Assembly: GCA_016928125.1 (NCBI GenBank)
Contig: JAFGLK010000502.1
Location: 1-16,276, forward strand
Length of the DNA stretch: 16,276 nt
Direction of reading: 5' to 3'
From: Anaerolineae bacterium
GTDB lineage: Bacteria; Chloroflexota; Anaerolineae; UBA1429
Part shown: piece by piece, positions 6,441 through 14,543 of the stretch
How positions within the stretch are numbered: position 1 is the first letter of the stretch
Layout: each line of letters begins with the position of its first letter
Made by a program: the position numbers and the translations under genes
Notes under the pieces: model-generated
What the model saw: only the letters and a program-made list of their open reading frames with translations
Told to the model about the DNA's origin: nothing
The model's database searches: none

Positions 6441-8339
6441 CTTTTGCAGGTGCACCAGGAGCACAGAGATGTCGGCAGGGTTGACCCCCTGGATGCGCGA
6501 GGCCTGCCCCAGTGTGCCCGGACGATGCAGCATAAGCCGTTCACGCGCCTCGTTGCGCAGCCCGACGACCATCGCATAGTCGAGATCGCTGGAGAGAGCG
6601 CGATCCTCCAGGCGCCGCAGGCGCTCCACCTGGCGCTGCTGCTTGTCAATGTAACCCTGGTAGCGGATGGTGATCTCGATCTGCTCGATGACGTCCGCCG
6701 TGAGCTCCACACCGCTCGGCGCTACCTGTTCGATGATTGCATAGTCGGCGCCTGGCCGCTTGAGCAATTGGAAGGCGGAAACGGCCTCTCGGATGGGCTC
6801 TAGCCCTTTGGCGCTCAGAAGCTCATCGAGACGCGGAGAGGGCTTCAATGAGATCTGCTGCAGCCGTTCGAGCTCGGCCTCGATGGCCTCGCGCTTTTTC
6901 TCTGTCACGCGATAGCGTGCCTCATCCACCAGGCCGAGGCGGTAGCCGATCGGTCTCAGGCGCAAATCAGCATTGTCCTGGCGCAGCAGCATGCGGTACT
7001 CGGCGCGCGAGGTCATCATCCGGTAGGGCTCGCTAAGCTCCTTGGTGATGAGGTCATCTACAAGGACGCCAATCAGAGCCTCGTCCCGCCCAAGCTTGAG
7101 CGGCTCTACGTCGGACACGAGGCGGGCCGCATTGATCCCTGCCAAAAGCCCCTGGCAGGCGGCCTCCTCATAACCAGAGGTGCCGTTGATCTGGCCGGCG
7201 AGAAAGAGCCCATGCACCGCGCGCGTCTCCAAGCTGGGCTTGAGCTGGTGCGGCAGCACATAGTCGTACTCGATAGCGTATCCGGGGCGCATGATGCGCG
7301 CCTCGGCCAGAGCGGGGATACTGTGGAGCAGCTCCGCCTGCACATCGCAGGGCAAGCCGGTGAAGCATCCCTGCACATAGACCTCACTTGTCGCCCACCC
7401 CTCTGGCTCGAGAAAGAACTGGTGCGAGTCCTTGTGGGCAAAACGCACGATCTTCTCCTCGATCGACGGGCAGTAGCGCGGGCCACTCACATCGATCCGT
7501 CCCGGTGCAATGGGCGAGCGGTGCAGGTTGTCGCGGATGATCTGGTGCGTCTTGGGATTCGTTCTGACCAGATAGCAGGGCATCTGCGGACGCCAGGCGG
7601 TCTGCCGCTCGATCGGATAGATGGGGCTCACGGGCAAGCGCAGCACCTGTGCAGGCGGGCCATCGAAAGAGAAATAGAGCGGCGTCTCGCTGCCGTATTG
7701 GACATCGGTCAACCGAAAATCGATGCTGCGGGCGTCGATCCGTGGCGGCGTGTTCGTTTGCAGTCGGCCCAGCCCCAACCCCGCATCTTGTAGCGATTGC
7801 GACAAGCCGGTTGCGGCAAACTCGCCAGCGCGCCCAGCCTGCATACTGAAAGCACCGCTCAGAATGCGCCCCCGGAGAAAGGTGCCTGTGGTGACGACGA
7901 CGGTGCGGCCGGCCAACGTTTGGCCCCGAGCCAGCCCCACCCCCTCCACGCGATCGCCGGCCATCAGCAGCCGCTCCACATGGCCCTGCACCAGATCCAG
8001 GTTGGGCGTCGTCTCGATGACATGTTTCATGCCCAGAGAGTAGAGGCGCTTGTCCGCTTGAGCGCGCAAGGCCTGGACGGCAGGACCTTTGGAGAGATTG
8101 AGCATGCGAATCTGGATGAAGGTCTTGTCGGTGTTGCGGCCCATCTCGCCGCCCAGAGCGTCGATCTCGCGCACGAGCTGCCCCTTGGCAGAGCTGCCGA
8201 TGCTTGGATTACAGGGCATTTGGGCGATCAGATCGAGGTTCATGGTCAGGAGCAGCGTACGCGCTCCCAGGCGGGCGGCAGCCAGGGCCGCCTCGCAGCC
8301 CGCATGCCCCGCGCCGATCACGATCACATCATAGGCCAC
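6429..8339 (-). CDS. mnmG: tRNA uridine-5-carboxymethylaminomethyl(34) synthesis enzyme MnmG (GidA)
   Basis: MnmG is the FAD-dependent partner of MnmE; together they modify the wobble uridine of several tRNAs and so support decoding accuracy. The 636-residue length is normal. The FAD-binding VIGAGHAGCEAALAAARLG sits at about 7-25, and CNPSIGSSAKGQLVREIDAL at 43-62. The conserved RYCPSIEEKIVRF lies near 288-300, the signature PGYAIEYDYVLP at 352-363 and AGQINGTSGYEEA at 381-393. Further on come TSRAEYRMLLRQDNADLRL and a C-terminal helical region ending in GVNPADISVLL. The start is GTG 8339, with TGGAGGA at 8351-8345 six bases before it on the coding strand. It lies 41 bases after the Nudix gene and may share its transcript. 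Its 3' end overlaps the convergent propeller gene. One small oddity is GSS where GG is more usual after NPSI. mnmE is not in the window. Confidence 0.97.
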   Translation of the reverse strand: MAYDVIVIGAGHAGCEAALAAARLGARTLLLTMNLDLIAQMPCNPSIGSSAKGQLVREIDALGGEMGRNTDKTFIQIRMLNLSKGPAVQALRAQADKRLYSLGMKHVIETTPNLDLVQGHVERLLMAGDRVEGVGLARGQTLAGRTVVVTTGTFLRGRILSGAFSMQAGRAGEFAATGLSQSLQDAGLGLGRLQTNTPPRIDARSIDFRLTDVQYGSETPLYFSFDGPPAQVLRLPVSPIYPIERQTAWRPQMPCYLVRTNPKTHQIIRDNLHRSPIAPGRIDVSGPRYCPSIEEKIVRFAHKDSHQFFLEPEGWATSEVYVQGCFTGLPCDVQAELLHSIPALAEARIMRPGYAIEYDYVLPHQLKPSLETRAVHGLFLAGQINGTSGYEEAACQGLLAGINAARLVSDVEPLKLGRDEALIGVLVDDLITKELSEPYRMMTSRAEYRMLLRQDNADLRLRPIGYRLGLVDEARYRVTEKKREAIEAELERLQQISLKPSPRLDELLSAKGLEPIREAVSAFQLLKRPGADYAIIEQVAPSGVELTADVIEQIEITIRYQGYIDKQQRQVERLRRLEDRALSSDLDYAMVVGLRNEARERLMLHRPGTLGQASRIQGVNPADISVLLVHLQKLSA

Positions 8340-8344
8340 AACGA

Positions 8345-8351
8345 TCCTCCA
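8345..8351 (-). promoter_or_regulatory. Ribosome-binding site of mnmG
   Basis: TGGAGGA on the minus strand, five to six bases before a GTG codon, supports the non-ATG start of mnmG at 8339. Confidence 0.6.
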
Positions 8352-8380
8352 CGGACCTTTCCCGCACGATGCAACATACG

Positions 8381-8989
8381 CTAAGACCTATCCAGATGAT
8401 CGAGGACGAAGCGATGAGGCGCAGCGCGAAAGCGGCCCCAGTCTATCCAACCTGGGGAGAGCCCCTCCAGCTTCTGCGCAATATGCTCCAATTCCTCGAA
8501 AGTCACGTCCCGGAAATCGGTGATCGCCTCTGCTGGGTCGTGATTCGCCAGCACGCCGCCAGTTTCCTGCACGTGGAAGAGGAACGATGTAAAGGGCACG
8601 GTCACATGGCCGTGCGTGAAATGGAACTGAAACACTGCTAGGAAATCGCGAATACAGACATCCAGGCCCGTCTCCTCGTGGGTCTCACGATGTACTGCGG
8701 CCAACAGGTCCTCACCCGCTTTGATACCACCTGAAATGAGGCGATACACGCCGTTCGGGTAGAACGCCTTGGTGTGCACCAAGTAGAGCCCACTCTTGCG
8801 CTCGAGCAGCATGATCACTTCGGCCACGCGCCTCTTGCGCACTCGCTCCCGTTCGGCTATGGTATCTTCAGTGACGGACAGCTGCACCTGCTCGAGCGCG
8901 GGCAGGCCAAAACGGGCCATCGCCGCGTCCAGCCCTTCGACGCCAGGATTGCTGCCCGCGCAGGCATTGTAGAGGCCGAGATTCAACAT
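8381..8989 (-). CDS. Nudix hydrolase family protein
   Basis: The protein (202 residues) contains a full Nudix box at about 87-109: GGIKAGE, then seven residues, then RETHEETGL. Glu102, Glu105 and Glu106 are the expected metal ligands. The family hydrolyses nucleoside diphosphates linked to another moiety; the substrate cannot be read from this sequence. An N-terminal stretch of about 50 residues precedes the Nudix fold (LNLGLYNACAGSNPG, then a charged helix), and a C-terminal part has GWIDWGRFRAAPH. The start at ATG 8989 is chosen because AAAGGAG precedes it by six bases. A TGCTATAAT promoter element lies just upstream, which would exclude the longer reading frame from 9058. It is probably transcribed with mnmG. 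Whether the Nudix enzyme and tRNA modification are functionally linked is unknown. Confidence 0.88.
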   Translation of the reverse strand: MLNLGLYNACAGSNPGVEGLDAAMARFGLPALEQVQLSVTEDTIAERERVRKRRVAEVIMLLERKSGLYLVHTKAFYPNGVYRLISGGIKAGEDLLAAVHRETHEETGLDVCIRDFLAVFQFHFTHGHVTVPFTSFLFHVQETGGVLANHDPAEAITDFRDVTFEELEHIAQKLEGLSPGWIDWGRFRAAPHRFVLDHLDRS

Positions 8990-8995
8990 AGCGCA

Positions 8996-9002
8996 CTCCT
9001 TT
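8996..9002 (-). promoter_or_regulatory. Ribosome-binding site of the Nudix gene
   Basis: AAAGGAG on the minus strand, six bases before ATG 8989, is close to the ideal Shine-Dalgarno sequence and fixes the start of the Nudix gene. Confidence 0.75.
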
Positions 9003-9016
9003 GCCCCAAGCAAAAG

Positions 9017-9025
9017 ATTATAGCA
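9017..9025 (-). promoter_or_regulatory. Extended -10 housekeeping promoter of the Nudix-mnmG transcript
   Basis: The minus strand reads TGCTATAAT, a perfect TATAAT box (9022-9017) with the TG of an extended -10 element. No good -35 TTGACA match lies 16-18 bases upstream, which is common for extended -10 promoters. Transcription would begin near 9010, giving a leader of about 20 bases that includes the ribosome site at 8996-9002. Confidence 0.6.
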
Positions 9026-9150
9026 CAGGGACAAGAGCTGGCACGAATGGGTCAACAATCACGGCAGATGAAATCCCGCCAGATCGGTCGCTATGGCCGA
9101 ATAGCCTTCCTTGATGAGCCGTCTCACAAGCGGACAGAGGGCCAACACCC
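9026..9150 (+). other. Divergent intergenic region between the Nudix gene and the second sigma operon
   Basis: This 125-base gap must hold the + strand promoter of the second sigma operon. I see no convincing TTGACA/TATAAT pair on the + strand. An ECF-type promoter is plausible but not demonstrable: TGAAATCC is present, but with no clear -10 partner. The ribosome site before 9151 is weak (AGAGGG). Confidence 0.4.
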
Positions 9151-9735
9151 ATGACCGATGTGGCTTCCTCTGAGGCTGAGCGAATCAAGAGAGCTGCGTC
9201 GGGAGACATGGACGCGTTCGGGCTGCTGGTGTCTGAGCACCGGCCCCGCGTCGTGCGCACAGCCTATGGCATCGTCGGCTCGCTCCAGGAGGCAGAGGAG
9301 GTCGCTCAGGAAGTCTTTGTCAAGGCCTGGCAAAGCCTGCCCGACTATAACCAAGTCGGCGCCTTTTCGAGCTGGCTCTACCGCATCACGGTGAATGCAT
9401 CCATCGATCGATTGCGTCGGCGACGAGACGAGGCTTCTTTGGACGAGTTCACCCAGAGTGGGGGGACGCTTCCCGTCGCCAGCAGGGGTGAGCGCGAGCT
9501 GCCAGAGGAGACCGTCGTCCGCGAAGACATAGCGCGCATCGTTCGGGAGGCGATCGAGGAACTGCCGCCCAATGCCCGCGCCACTTTGATCCTCAGAGAG
9601 TACGAGCAGCTCTCATACAAGGAGATCGCCGAGGCCCTTGACATCCCGATCGGTACCGTCATGTCACGCCTGAACTATGCACGCCAAGTGCTGCGCAGGA
9701 GACTCATTGAGGGGAAACATCTAGACGAGACATGA
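9151..9735 (+). CDS. ECF-type RNA polymerase sigma factor (SigW/RpoE-like)
   Basis: A 194-residue group IV sigma factor, more canonical than the one at the start of the window. Region 2 lies at about 20-92: DAFGLLVSEHRPRVVRTAYG, EEVAQEVFVKAWQSLP and FSSWLYRITVNASIDRLRRR. A variable linker follows, then region 4 at about 137-186, with LPPNARATLILREYEQLSYKEIAEAL followed by the helix-turn-helix PIGTVMSRLNYARQVLRRRL. It should recruit RNA polymerase to an envelope or stress regulon. The stop overlaps the next gene's start (ATGA), coupling it to a zinc-type anti-sigma factor, which is the standard arrangement. Autoregulation of the operon is common in the family but not shown here. The preceding ribosome site is weak, so expression may be low or controlled. 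Confidence 0.96.
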   Translation: MTDVASSEAERIKRAASGDMDAFGLLVSEHRPRVVRTAYGIVGSLQEAEEVAQEVFVKAWQSLPDYNQVGAFSSWLYRITVNASIDRLRRRRDEASLDEFTQSGGTLPVASRGERELPEETVVREDIARIVREAIEELPPNARATLILREYEQLSYKEIAEALDIPIGTVMSRLNYARQVLRRRLIEGKHLDET

Positions 9736-10400
9736 AACATCTGGAGGATTGGCAGATTCAGTGCTTCCTGGACGGCGAACTGGATCCCGGCAGCCGGGAT
9801 AGGGTGCAAACCCACTTGCAGAGCTGCCCCCGATGTCAGGACTCCCTGCAAGCTGTGCAAGCGACCAGCTGGGCCATTCGCAGCACCAAGCCATCGCCTG
9901 AGAGTCTACGCTATGGCTCGGAACTCTGGCAGAGTCTGACCCAACGGTTGCCGCGCAGGCGGGCGTCCACTCTATCGTGGTTCTCCCTGTTGCCACCATT
10001 CCTGCTAGGGTTGCTTGGCACCTCCGCCAGTCTCCTCATCTCCGCCACCCACGCTGCCTATGCCCTTCAGCGCATGGGCATCATGCCGCCCATGGGCTCG
10101 ACCATGGTCGATCGCATGGCCGGAGTTCTGGCGAGCCCCGTGCTTGAGGATACGGTATATGACCGCTTTGGCTGGTCGGGCGACCAAGTGAGCCAGAGCC
10201 TGATCAGCTTTTGGGGCGATGTGAATCAGAGCACGCATCATGCGGTGGGCTTCTTGGCGTGTCTATTTCTTCTTGGCGTGGTTCTCTCTTCATTTGTCAT
10301 GCTTTATATGTTCTGGGCGCTTTGCTTGATGAGAGCAGATGGAGGTGTATTGACGGGGAGAGCTGGCAGAGCGAGGTTTAGGGACGGTAAGGGAGGGTAG
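9732..10400 (+). CDS. Zinc-type anti-sigma factor with two membrane segments
   Basis: A 222-residue protein whose N-terminus carries the anti-sigma zinc-binding pattern: His3, then QCFLDGEL at 10-17, then HLQSCPRC at 28-35 (His28, Cys32, Cys35). This domain normally holds the partner sigma factor inactive in the cytoplasm. Two hydrophobic segments follow, about 81-108 (SLLPPFLLGLLGTSASLLIS) and about 171-199 (AVGFLACLFLLGVVLSSFVM onward). They leave a roughly 60-residue outside loop that could sense the signal, and a short basic cytoplasmic tail. The ATGA overlap with the sigma gene supports a cognate pair. Two-pass anchoring is less common than the single-pass form, and release could involve regulated proteolysis; both comments are inference. 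Confidence 0.88.
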   Translation: MKHLEDWQIQCFLDGELDPGSRDRVQTHLQSCPRCQDSLQAVQATSWAIRSTKPSPESLRYGSELWQSLTQRLPRRRASTLSWFSLLPPFLLGLLGTSASLLISATHAAYALQRMGIMPPMGSTMVDRMAGVLASPVLEDTVYDRFGWSGDQVSQSLISFWGDVNQSTHHAVGFLACLFLLGVVLSSFVMLYMFWALCLMRADGGVLTGRAGRARFRDGKGG

Positions 10401-10405
10401 GCGGT

Positions 10406-11434
10406 ATGGATTACGGGCGCATTATCAAGAGAGCCTGGGACATCACCTGGCGCAACAAGGTCTTGTGGGTGTTTGGCATTGCAGCGGCCCTTTTCGGAGG
10501 CATGGCCGGGAATCGCGGCGGCACGCCAGGGCTTCAGTACACGTTTGGCGGCGAGGATTTGGAGAGGTGGCGACGCTCGATGCCCGGGCAGCCTTTTGGG
10601 CCGCGCTTCATGCCGCCATTCACCCAAGGCGATTGGCAGGGCATTCTCGCGGCTGCGCTGGGCATCCTGGCCGTGTTGGCGGTGATTGGGTTCGTGCTGT
10701 TCATCGTGGGTCTCATCGTGCGCTATACCAGCTATGGCGCGCTGATCAGTATGGTGAACGAGGTGGAGGAGAGCGAAGAGACGAGTGTCAAGTCGGGCCT
10801 GCGCAGCGGGTGGAAACGCTTTCTCCATCTGCTGGGCATCAAGATCCTCATCGGACTGGGCACCTTTGTGGTGGTGATCGCTTTCCTGCTTATACTGGGC
10901 ATCCTGGGGGCCGTGCTCCTGGCGCCAGGCATCTTGTTGGTCACATCGAAGGGCGGCGCCATAGCGGCGGGCGTCTTTATTCTCATCGGGGCCGGGCTCG
11001 TTCTGGCGCTGGTGATCCTGGTATTCGCCTTGGCGCTCTCTGCGTTCGTGACCGTACTGCGCATGTATGCATTCCGCAGTTCGGTTCTCGAGGGCAAGAA
11101 CGTCTTTGAAGCGTTAGGCGCCGCTTACGGCCTGATCCGCACGCGAATGCGAGAGTCCTTGCTGACGTGGTTGCTGCTGCTGGCCATCAACCTGGGTCTA
11201 GCCCTGTTGGCCATCCCGTTCGGACTGATGGCCGCCGGCGTCTTGATCGGCCCGGCAGTCGCCCTGTACGCGGCCACGGAGGCGATCTGGCCAGCGCTGT
11301 TGGTGGCCGTGCCCATACTCTTTGTGCTCACTCTGGTGACCGTGGTGATCAAGGGCATCTACTTGACCTTCCACTCTGCGGTGTGGACGCTCACCTTCCG
11401 CGAGTTGGAGCGCACCCAGCCCATCGAAGGGTAG
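10406..11434 (+). CDS. Polytopic membrane protein of unknown function
   Basis: A 342-residue protein beginning MDYGRIIKRAWDITWRNKVLW, a membrane-proximal amphipathic start seen in many uncharacterised bacterial membrane proteins. I did not identify a specific family. Hydrophobic segments fall at about 19-36, 79-107, 142-173, 184-217, 252-280 and 294-322, so about six or seven membrane passes. A Gly/Arg/Pro-rich loop at about 35-75 (GNRGGTPG, PGQPFGPRFMPPF) lies between the first two. No catalytic motif is evident. The gene starts 6 bases after the anti-sigma gene, with GGAGGG before its ATG, and is followed by a terminator-like hairpin. It is therefore probably the last gene of the sigma operon. 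It could be a target or effector of the envelope response; that is inference. Confidence 0.82.
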   Translation: MDYGRIIKRAWDITWRNKVLWVFGIAAALFGGMAGNRGGTPGLQYTFGGEDLERWRRSMPGQPFGPRFMPPFTQGDWQGILAAALGILAVLAVIGFVLFIVGLIVRYTSYGALISMVNEVEESEETSVKSGLRSGWKRFLHLLGIKILIGLGTFVVVIAFLLILGILGAVLLAPGILLVTSKGGAIAAGVFILIGAGLVLALVILVFALALSAFVTVLRMYAFRSSVLEGKNVFEALGAAYGLIRTRMRESLLTWLLLLAINLGLALLAIPFGLMAAGVLIGPAVALYAATEAIWPALLVAVPILFVLTLVTVVIKGIYLTFHSAVWTLTFRELERTQPIEG

Positions 11435-11463
11435 AAACAGGCCCTGGATCCGCCTGAGAACGC

Positions 11464-11500
11464 AAGCCCGAGTCGAACGTGTTCGACTCGAGCTTGTTTT
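11464..11500 (+). terminator. Intrinsic terminator-like hairpin after the second sigma operon
   Basis: Arms AAGCCCGAGTCGAA (11464-11477) and TTCGACTCGAGCTT (11482-11495) pair over 14 positions around a CGTG loop, with one C-A mismatch in the + strand RNA. GTTTT follows at 11496-11500. In minus-strand RNA the same mismatch becomes a G-U wobble, so the hairpin is even more complete, but without a good U-run. It lies between convergent genes and may help end transcription in both directions. Confidence 0.75.
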
Positions 11501-11602
11501 CTGCCTGCAAATCGCAAGCCCCCAAAGGCCCGACGGCCACGTAAACATGAGGCAGAGCTTCACACTGTTGCGGTGGAGCCCGATCGCACCTGCGAGCCTG
11601 AT

Positions 11603-12679
11603 TCAGATCGTCAAGCTGGCCAAAACGATCTGTGCGTCCCGCACCAGATCCTCCAGGGAGATATGCTCGTTCAGGGTGTGCACATCTTGCATGCCAGCGG
11701 CGATCTGAACGGTGGGCAGGCCGGCGGCGTTGAAAATGTTGGCGTCGGATCCGCTGCCGGAGGGCACCAGACAAGGCTCAAGCCCTGCAGCGCGTATGGC
11801 GCTGACTGCAAAGCGGATCAGCGGATCGTCTTCCGTCCAGGTGTAGCCTTGGTAGACACGTCGAACCTCGATATCCACGGTCGCGCCAGCGGCCTTGGCG
11901 CTCTCCTCCAAGGCCGCGACCATGCTGGCCGTCTGCTTTTCCAGCTTGGCTCGGTCGCGGCTGCGCGCCTCGCCTCGCAAAACGACCGAATCAGGAATGA
12001 TATTTGTGGCCGATCCCCCAGAGATGGTGCCGATATTGGCGGTGGTCTCTGCGTCGATGCGCCCCAAAGGCATGCTGGTGATCGCTTGGGCAGCCACGAC
12101 GATGGCGCTGATGCCCGCTTCAGGCTGCCCGCCCGCGTGCGCCGCCCGGCCATGGATATGTGCATTGAGCGAATCCTGCGAGGGCGCACTGGCGACGATG
12201 GTCCCCGGATCGCCGGTCGCATCCAGGCCGATGGCCATCTTCGATCTTAACTGACTCGTATCGAAGGCTTGGGCACCCACCAAGCCCGTCTCCTCCGCCA
12301 CGGTGCAGAGCACCTCGACCGATCGATGGGCCCCGTTCTGCTCCCGCAACACCGTCAACGCCTCGAGAATGGCGGCCAGGCCCGCCTTGTTATCCGCCCC
12401 CAGAATCGAGGTCCCATCGCTATAGATGACGCCATCCCGCACGACCGGACGGACTTGCTCACAGGGCACCACGGTGTCCATGTGGGCGGTGAGCATCAGA
12501 GGCTCGCCGCACCCCTCCAGGCGCCCCAGCACATTGCCGGCCTCGTCCTGCTCAACGGTCAGGCCCAACTGAGACAAGCGCTGCGCCATGAGCGCGGCGA
12601 CCTGGGCCTCGTGGCCCGAAGGGCTGGGAATGCGGGCTAGTTCCAGAAACGTGGCGAGCAGGCGTTCACGATGGATCAT
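11603..12679 (-). CDS. M20-family metallopeptidase, peptidase T-like
   Basis: A 358-residue zinc peptidase of the M20 family, closest by motif to the PepT-like group, probably a cytoplasmic aminopeptidase acting on short peptides. The expected metal-site residues are present: His66 and Asp68 in TAHMDTV, Asp96 in LGADNKAG, Glu129-Glu130 in TVAEETGLVGA, Asp153 in GLDATGD and His334 in VHTLNEH. A dimerisation-type insert lies in between (HIHGRAAHAGGQPEAGISAI, then TNIIPDS). The start at ATG 12679 is chosen from AAGGAGA six bases before it; the upstream ATG at 12700 lies on the far side of that site. It starts 30 bases after recN ends, with the same orientation, and is the last gene of the minus-strand run. 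The exact peptide specificity is not readable. Confidence 0.92.
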   Translation of the reverse strand: MIHRERLLATFLELARIPSPSGHEAQVAALMAQRLSQLGLTVEQDEAGNVLGRLEGCGEPLMLTAHMDTVVPCEQVRPVVRDGVIYSDGTSILGADNKAGLAAILEALTVLREQNGAHRSVEVLCTVAEETGLVGAQAFDTSQLRSKMAIGLDATGDPGTIVASAPSQDSLNAHIHGRAAHAGGQPEAGISAIVVAAQAITSMPLGRIDAETTANIGTISGGSATNIIPDSVVLRGEARSRDRAKLEKQTASMVAALEESAKAAGATVDIEVRRVYQGYTWTEDDPLIRFAVSAIRAAGLEPCLVPSGSGSDANIFNAAGLPTVQIAAGMQDVHTLNEHISLEDLVRDAQIVLASLTI

Positions 12680-12685
12680 ATTGCT

Positions 12686-12692
12686 TCTCCTT
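12686..12692 (-). promoter_or_regulatory. Ribosome-binding site of the M20 peptidase
   Basis: AAGGAGA on the minus strand, six bases before ATG 12679, decides the start of the peptidase over the in-frame ATG at 12700. Confidence 0.7.
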
Positions 12693-12709
12693 GAGATCAT
12701 GAGGTAGTG

Positions 12710-14437
12710 TCAGACGGTAGTCAAGCTGAGGGAGCGGTTGAGGAGCTCGTGGGCATTGCGCCGCGCCGTCTCTGTGGCCGCGCCACCCAGCATGATGGCC
12801 AGCTCCTCGATGCGCTGATCGGCCGAGAGTTCCTGCGCGACGGATATGGTGCGCCCGGCGGCGATCTCCTTGGCCACCCGGAAATGCTGCTCCGCATAGC
12901 AGGCGATCTGAGCCAGATGGGTGACGCAGAACACTTGGTGGGCTTGGGCAAGAGTCCAGAGCTTGCGGCCCACGACGCTGCCCGTGGCCCCACCGATGCC
13001 TGCATCCACTTCATCGAAAATGAGGGTGGGGATCTGGTCGATCGACGAGAGCGCCGTCTTCATGGCCAGCATCAAGCGCGAGGTCTCACCTCCCGAGGCG
13101 ATTCTGGCCAAAGGTTTGAGGTCCTCGCCTGGGTTGGGAGCGATGAGAAACTCGACGCGGTCGATGCCCGAGCTATCAAAGTGCCAGCGCTGGCCATCCA
13201 GTTCCACACCGTCGTTGGCAGGAACGTGGCCGATATCCACGGCAAAGCGCCCCTGTTCCATGCTCAAATCGGCCAACTCGCCCTCGATGGCGCGGCACAA
13301 GCGCTCAGCCGCCTCGGTGCGCGCCTGGCTGAGCGCCCCGGCCGAAACGGCCATTTCGCCCAGTAGGCGCTTCTCGTCCGCAGCCAGTGCTTCGAGGCGC
13401 TCCTCACCGTGACTGATGCCCTCCAGCTCCTCTTGAGCACGCCGGCCAAAGTCCAGGATCTCCTCGATCGAATCGCCATACTTGAGCCGCAAGCGACGCA
13501 AGAGGTCCAGACGCTCCTCGATCACCTCCAGGCCATCTGGATCGAACTCGACGCCGTCGCGATAGCGGCGCAGCGTCCGCGCCACATCCTCGATCTGATA
13601 GAGCGCACTCTCCACACGCTCGCTCTCCTCGAGTAGCGCGTCGTCGAGATGGCCAAGTTGTGCGAGATCGGCGACGACAAGGCCCATCAAGTCGGTGACG
13701 GAACGCTGTTCCTCCTCGCCAGCTGAGAGGAGCGTATATATGTCGGCTGCCAGCTGCATGCGCTTCTCCGCATTGGCCAACAGCGTCCGCTGCCGCCGCA
13801 ACTCCTCTTCCTCTCCTGGCTTGAGATGGGCCGCCTCGATCTCCTCGATCTGGTAGGTGAGCAAGTCGATCCGTCGGGCCAGCTCGCGTTCATCGCGCCG
13901 CAGCGACTCGATCTCCCGACGAATCTGGCGCAACCGTGCAACCAAGGCCCCAAAGGCCTCGCGCTGTGGCCAGAGGTTCCCAAAGCGATCGAGCAAGTCG
14001 ATGTGGTGGCGCACCTGCAAGAGCGAGAGATGGTCGCCCTGCCCGTGTATGTCGATCAGATGGCTGCCAATCTCCTGCAGGACGCCCAGTGTCACCGCCT
14101 GGCCATTGATGCGACACATGTTGCGGCGGCTACGACTGATCTCGCGGCGCAAGATCAGCTCGCCATTCTCAGCACGCAAGCCGAGTTCCTCCAGACGCGG
14201 TACGAGTGGATCGTTCTCTGGATCGAGCAGCTCAAAGACACCCTCTACCGCCGCCTCTTCGCTGCCCGTGCGGATCATGTCGGCCGACGCCCGCCCGCCC
14301 AGCAGGAGGCTCACCGCATCGATGATGATCGACTTGCCCGCCCCTGTCTCGCCGGTCAGCACACTGAAACCTGAGCGAAACGGCAAGCGCAGTGATTCGA
14401 TGATCGCAAATTGAGAGATCGAGAGCTCGATCAGCAA
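12710..14437 (-). CDS. recN: DNA repair protein RecN
   Basis: RecN is an SMC-like ATPase that acts early in double-strand break repair. The 575-residue protein has Walker A LTGETGAGKSIIIDAV near residues 27-42 and the ABC signature ASGGETSRLMLAMK near 447-460. Walker B LIFDEVDAGIGG lies near 472-483, with a VTHLAQIACYA switch region after it. The middle is a long charged coiled coil, roughly 150-380. I prefer the TTG start at 14437, because GGGGGGAG precedes it by four bases and it gives the usual LIELSISQFAIIESL beginning; the longest frame begins at GTG 14467. It sits downstream of nadK, a neighbour pairing also known in other bacteria, and upstream of an M20 peptidase. Length and motifs are complete, so it should be functional. 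Confidence 0.96.
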   Translation of the reverse strand: MLIELSISQFAIIESLRLPFRSGFSVLTGETGAGKSIIIDAVSLLLGGRASADMIRTGSEEAAVEGVFELLDPENDPLVPRLEELGLRAENGELILRREISRSRRNMCRINGQAVTLGVLQEIGSHLIDIHGQGDHLSLLQVRHHIDLLDRFGNLWPQREAFGALVARLRQIRREIESLRRDERELARRIDLLTYQIEEIEAAHLKPGEEEELRRQRTLLANAEKRMQLAADIYTLLSAGEEEQRSVTDLMGLVVADLAQLGHLDDALLEESERVESALYQIEDVARTLRRYRDGVEFDPDGLEVIEERLDLLRRLRLKYGDSIEEILDFGRRAQEELEGISHGEERLEALAADEKRLLGEMAVSAGALSQARTEAAERLCRAIEGELADLSMEQGRFAVDIGHVPANDGVELDGQRWHFDSSGIDRVEFLIAPNPGEDLKPLARIASGGETSRLMLAMKTALSSIDQIPTLIFDEVDAGIGGATGSVVGRKLWTLAQAHQVFCVTHLAQIACYAEQHFRVAKEIAAGRTISVAQELSADQRIEELAIMLGGAATETARRNAHELLNRSLSLTTV

Positions 14438-14441
14438 GTTA

Positions 14442-14449
14442 CTCCCCCC
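14442..14449 (-). promoter_or_regulatory. Ribosome-binding site of recN
   Basis: GGGGGGAG on the minus strand, four bases before TTG 14437, supports an unusual TTG start for recN. Confidence 0.55.
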
Positions 14450-14543
14450 GGTCAAGCCCCGAGACACTCAAGAGGGTACCTGACCCATGCGCAGCCAGGT
14501 GGGACGCAAAAGGCATCAGGCGGCAGCGTGCGTGCCCCTCGAA

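Noticed and set aside
7212..8384. Plus-strand open frames of 190-195 residues opposite mnmG
   Set aside because: MnmG motifs are intact on the minus strand across this region, so the plus-strand frames are shadows.
9026..9150. ECF-type autoregulatory promoter (TGAAATCC with a distant CG-rich -10)
   Set aside because: The match is partial and the spacing uncertain, so it cannot be told from chance without transcript start mapping.
12707..14414. Plus-strand open frames of 160-220 residues opposite recN
   Set aside because: RecN is complete on the minus strand. The plus-strand products show no family features.
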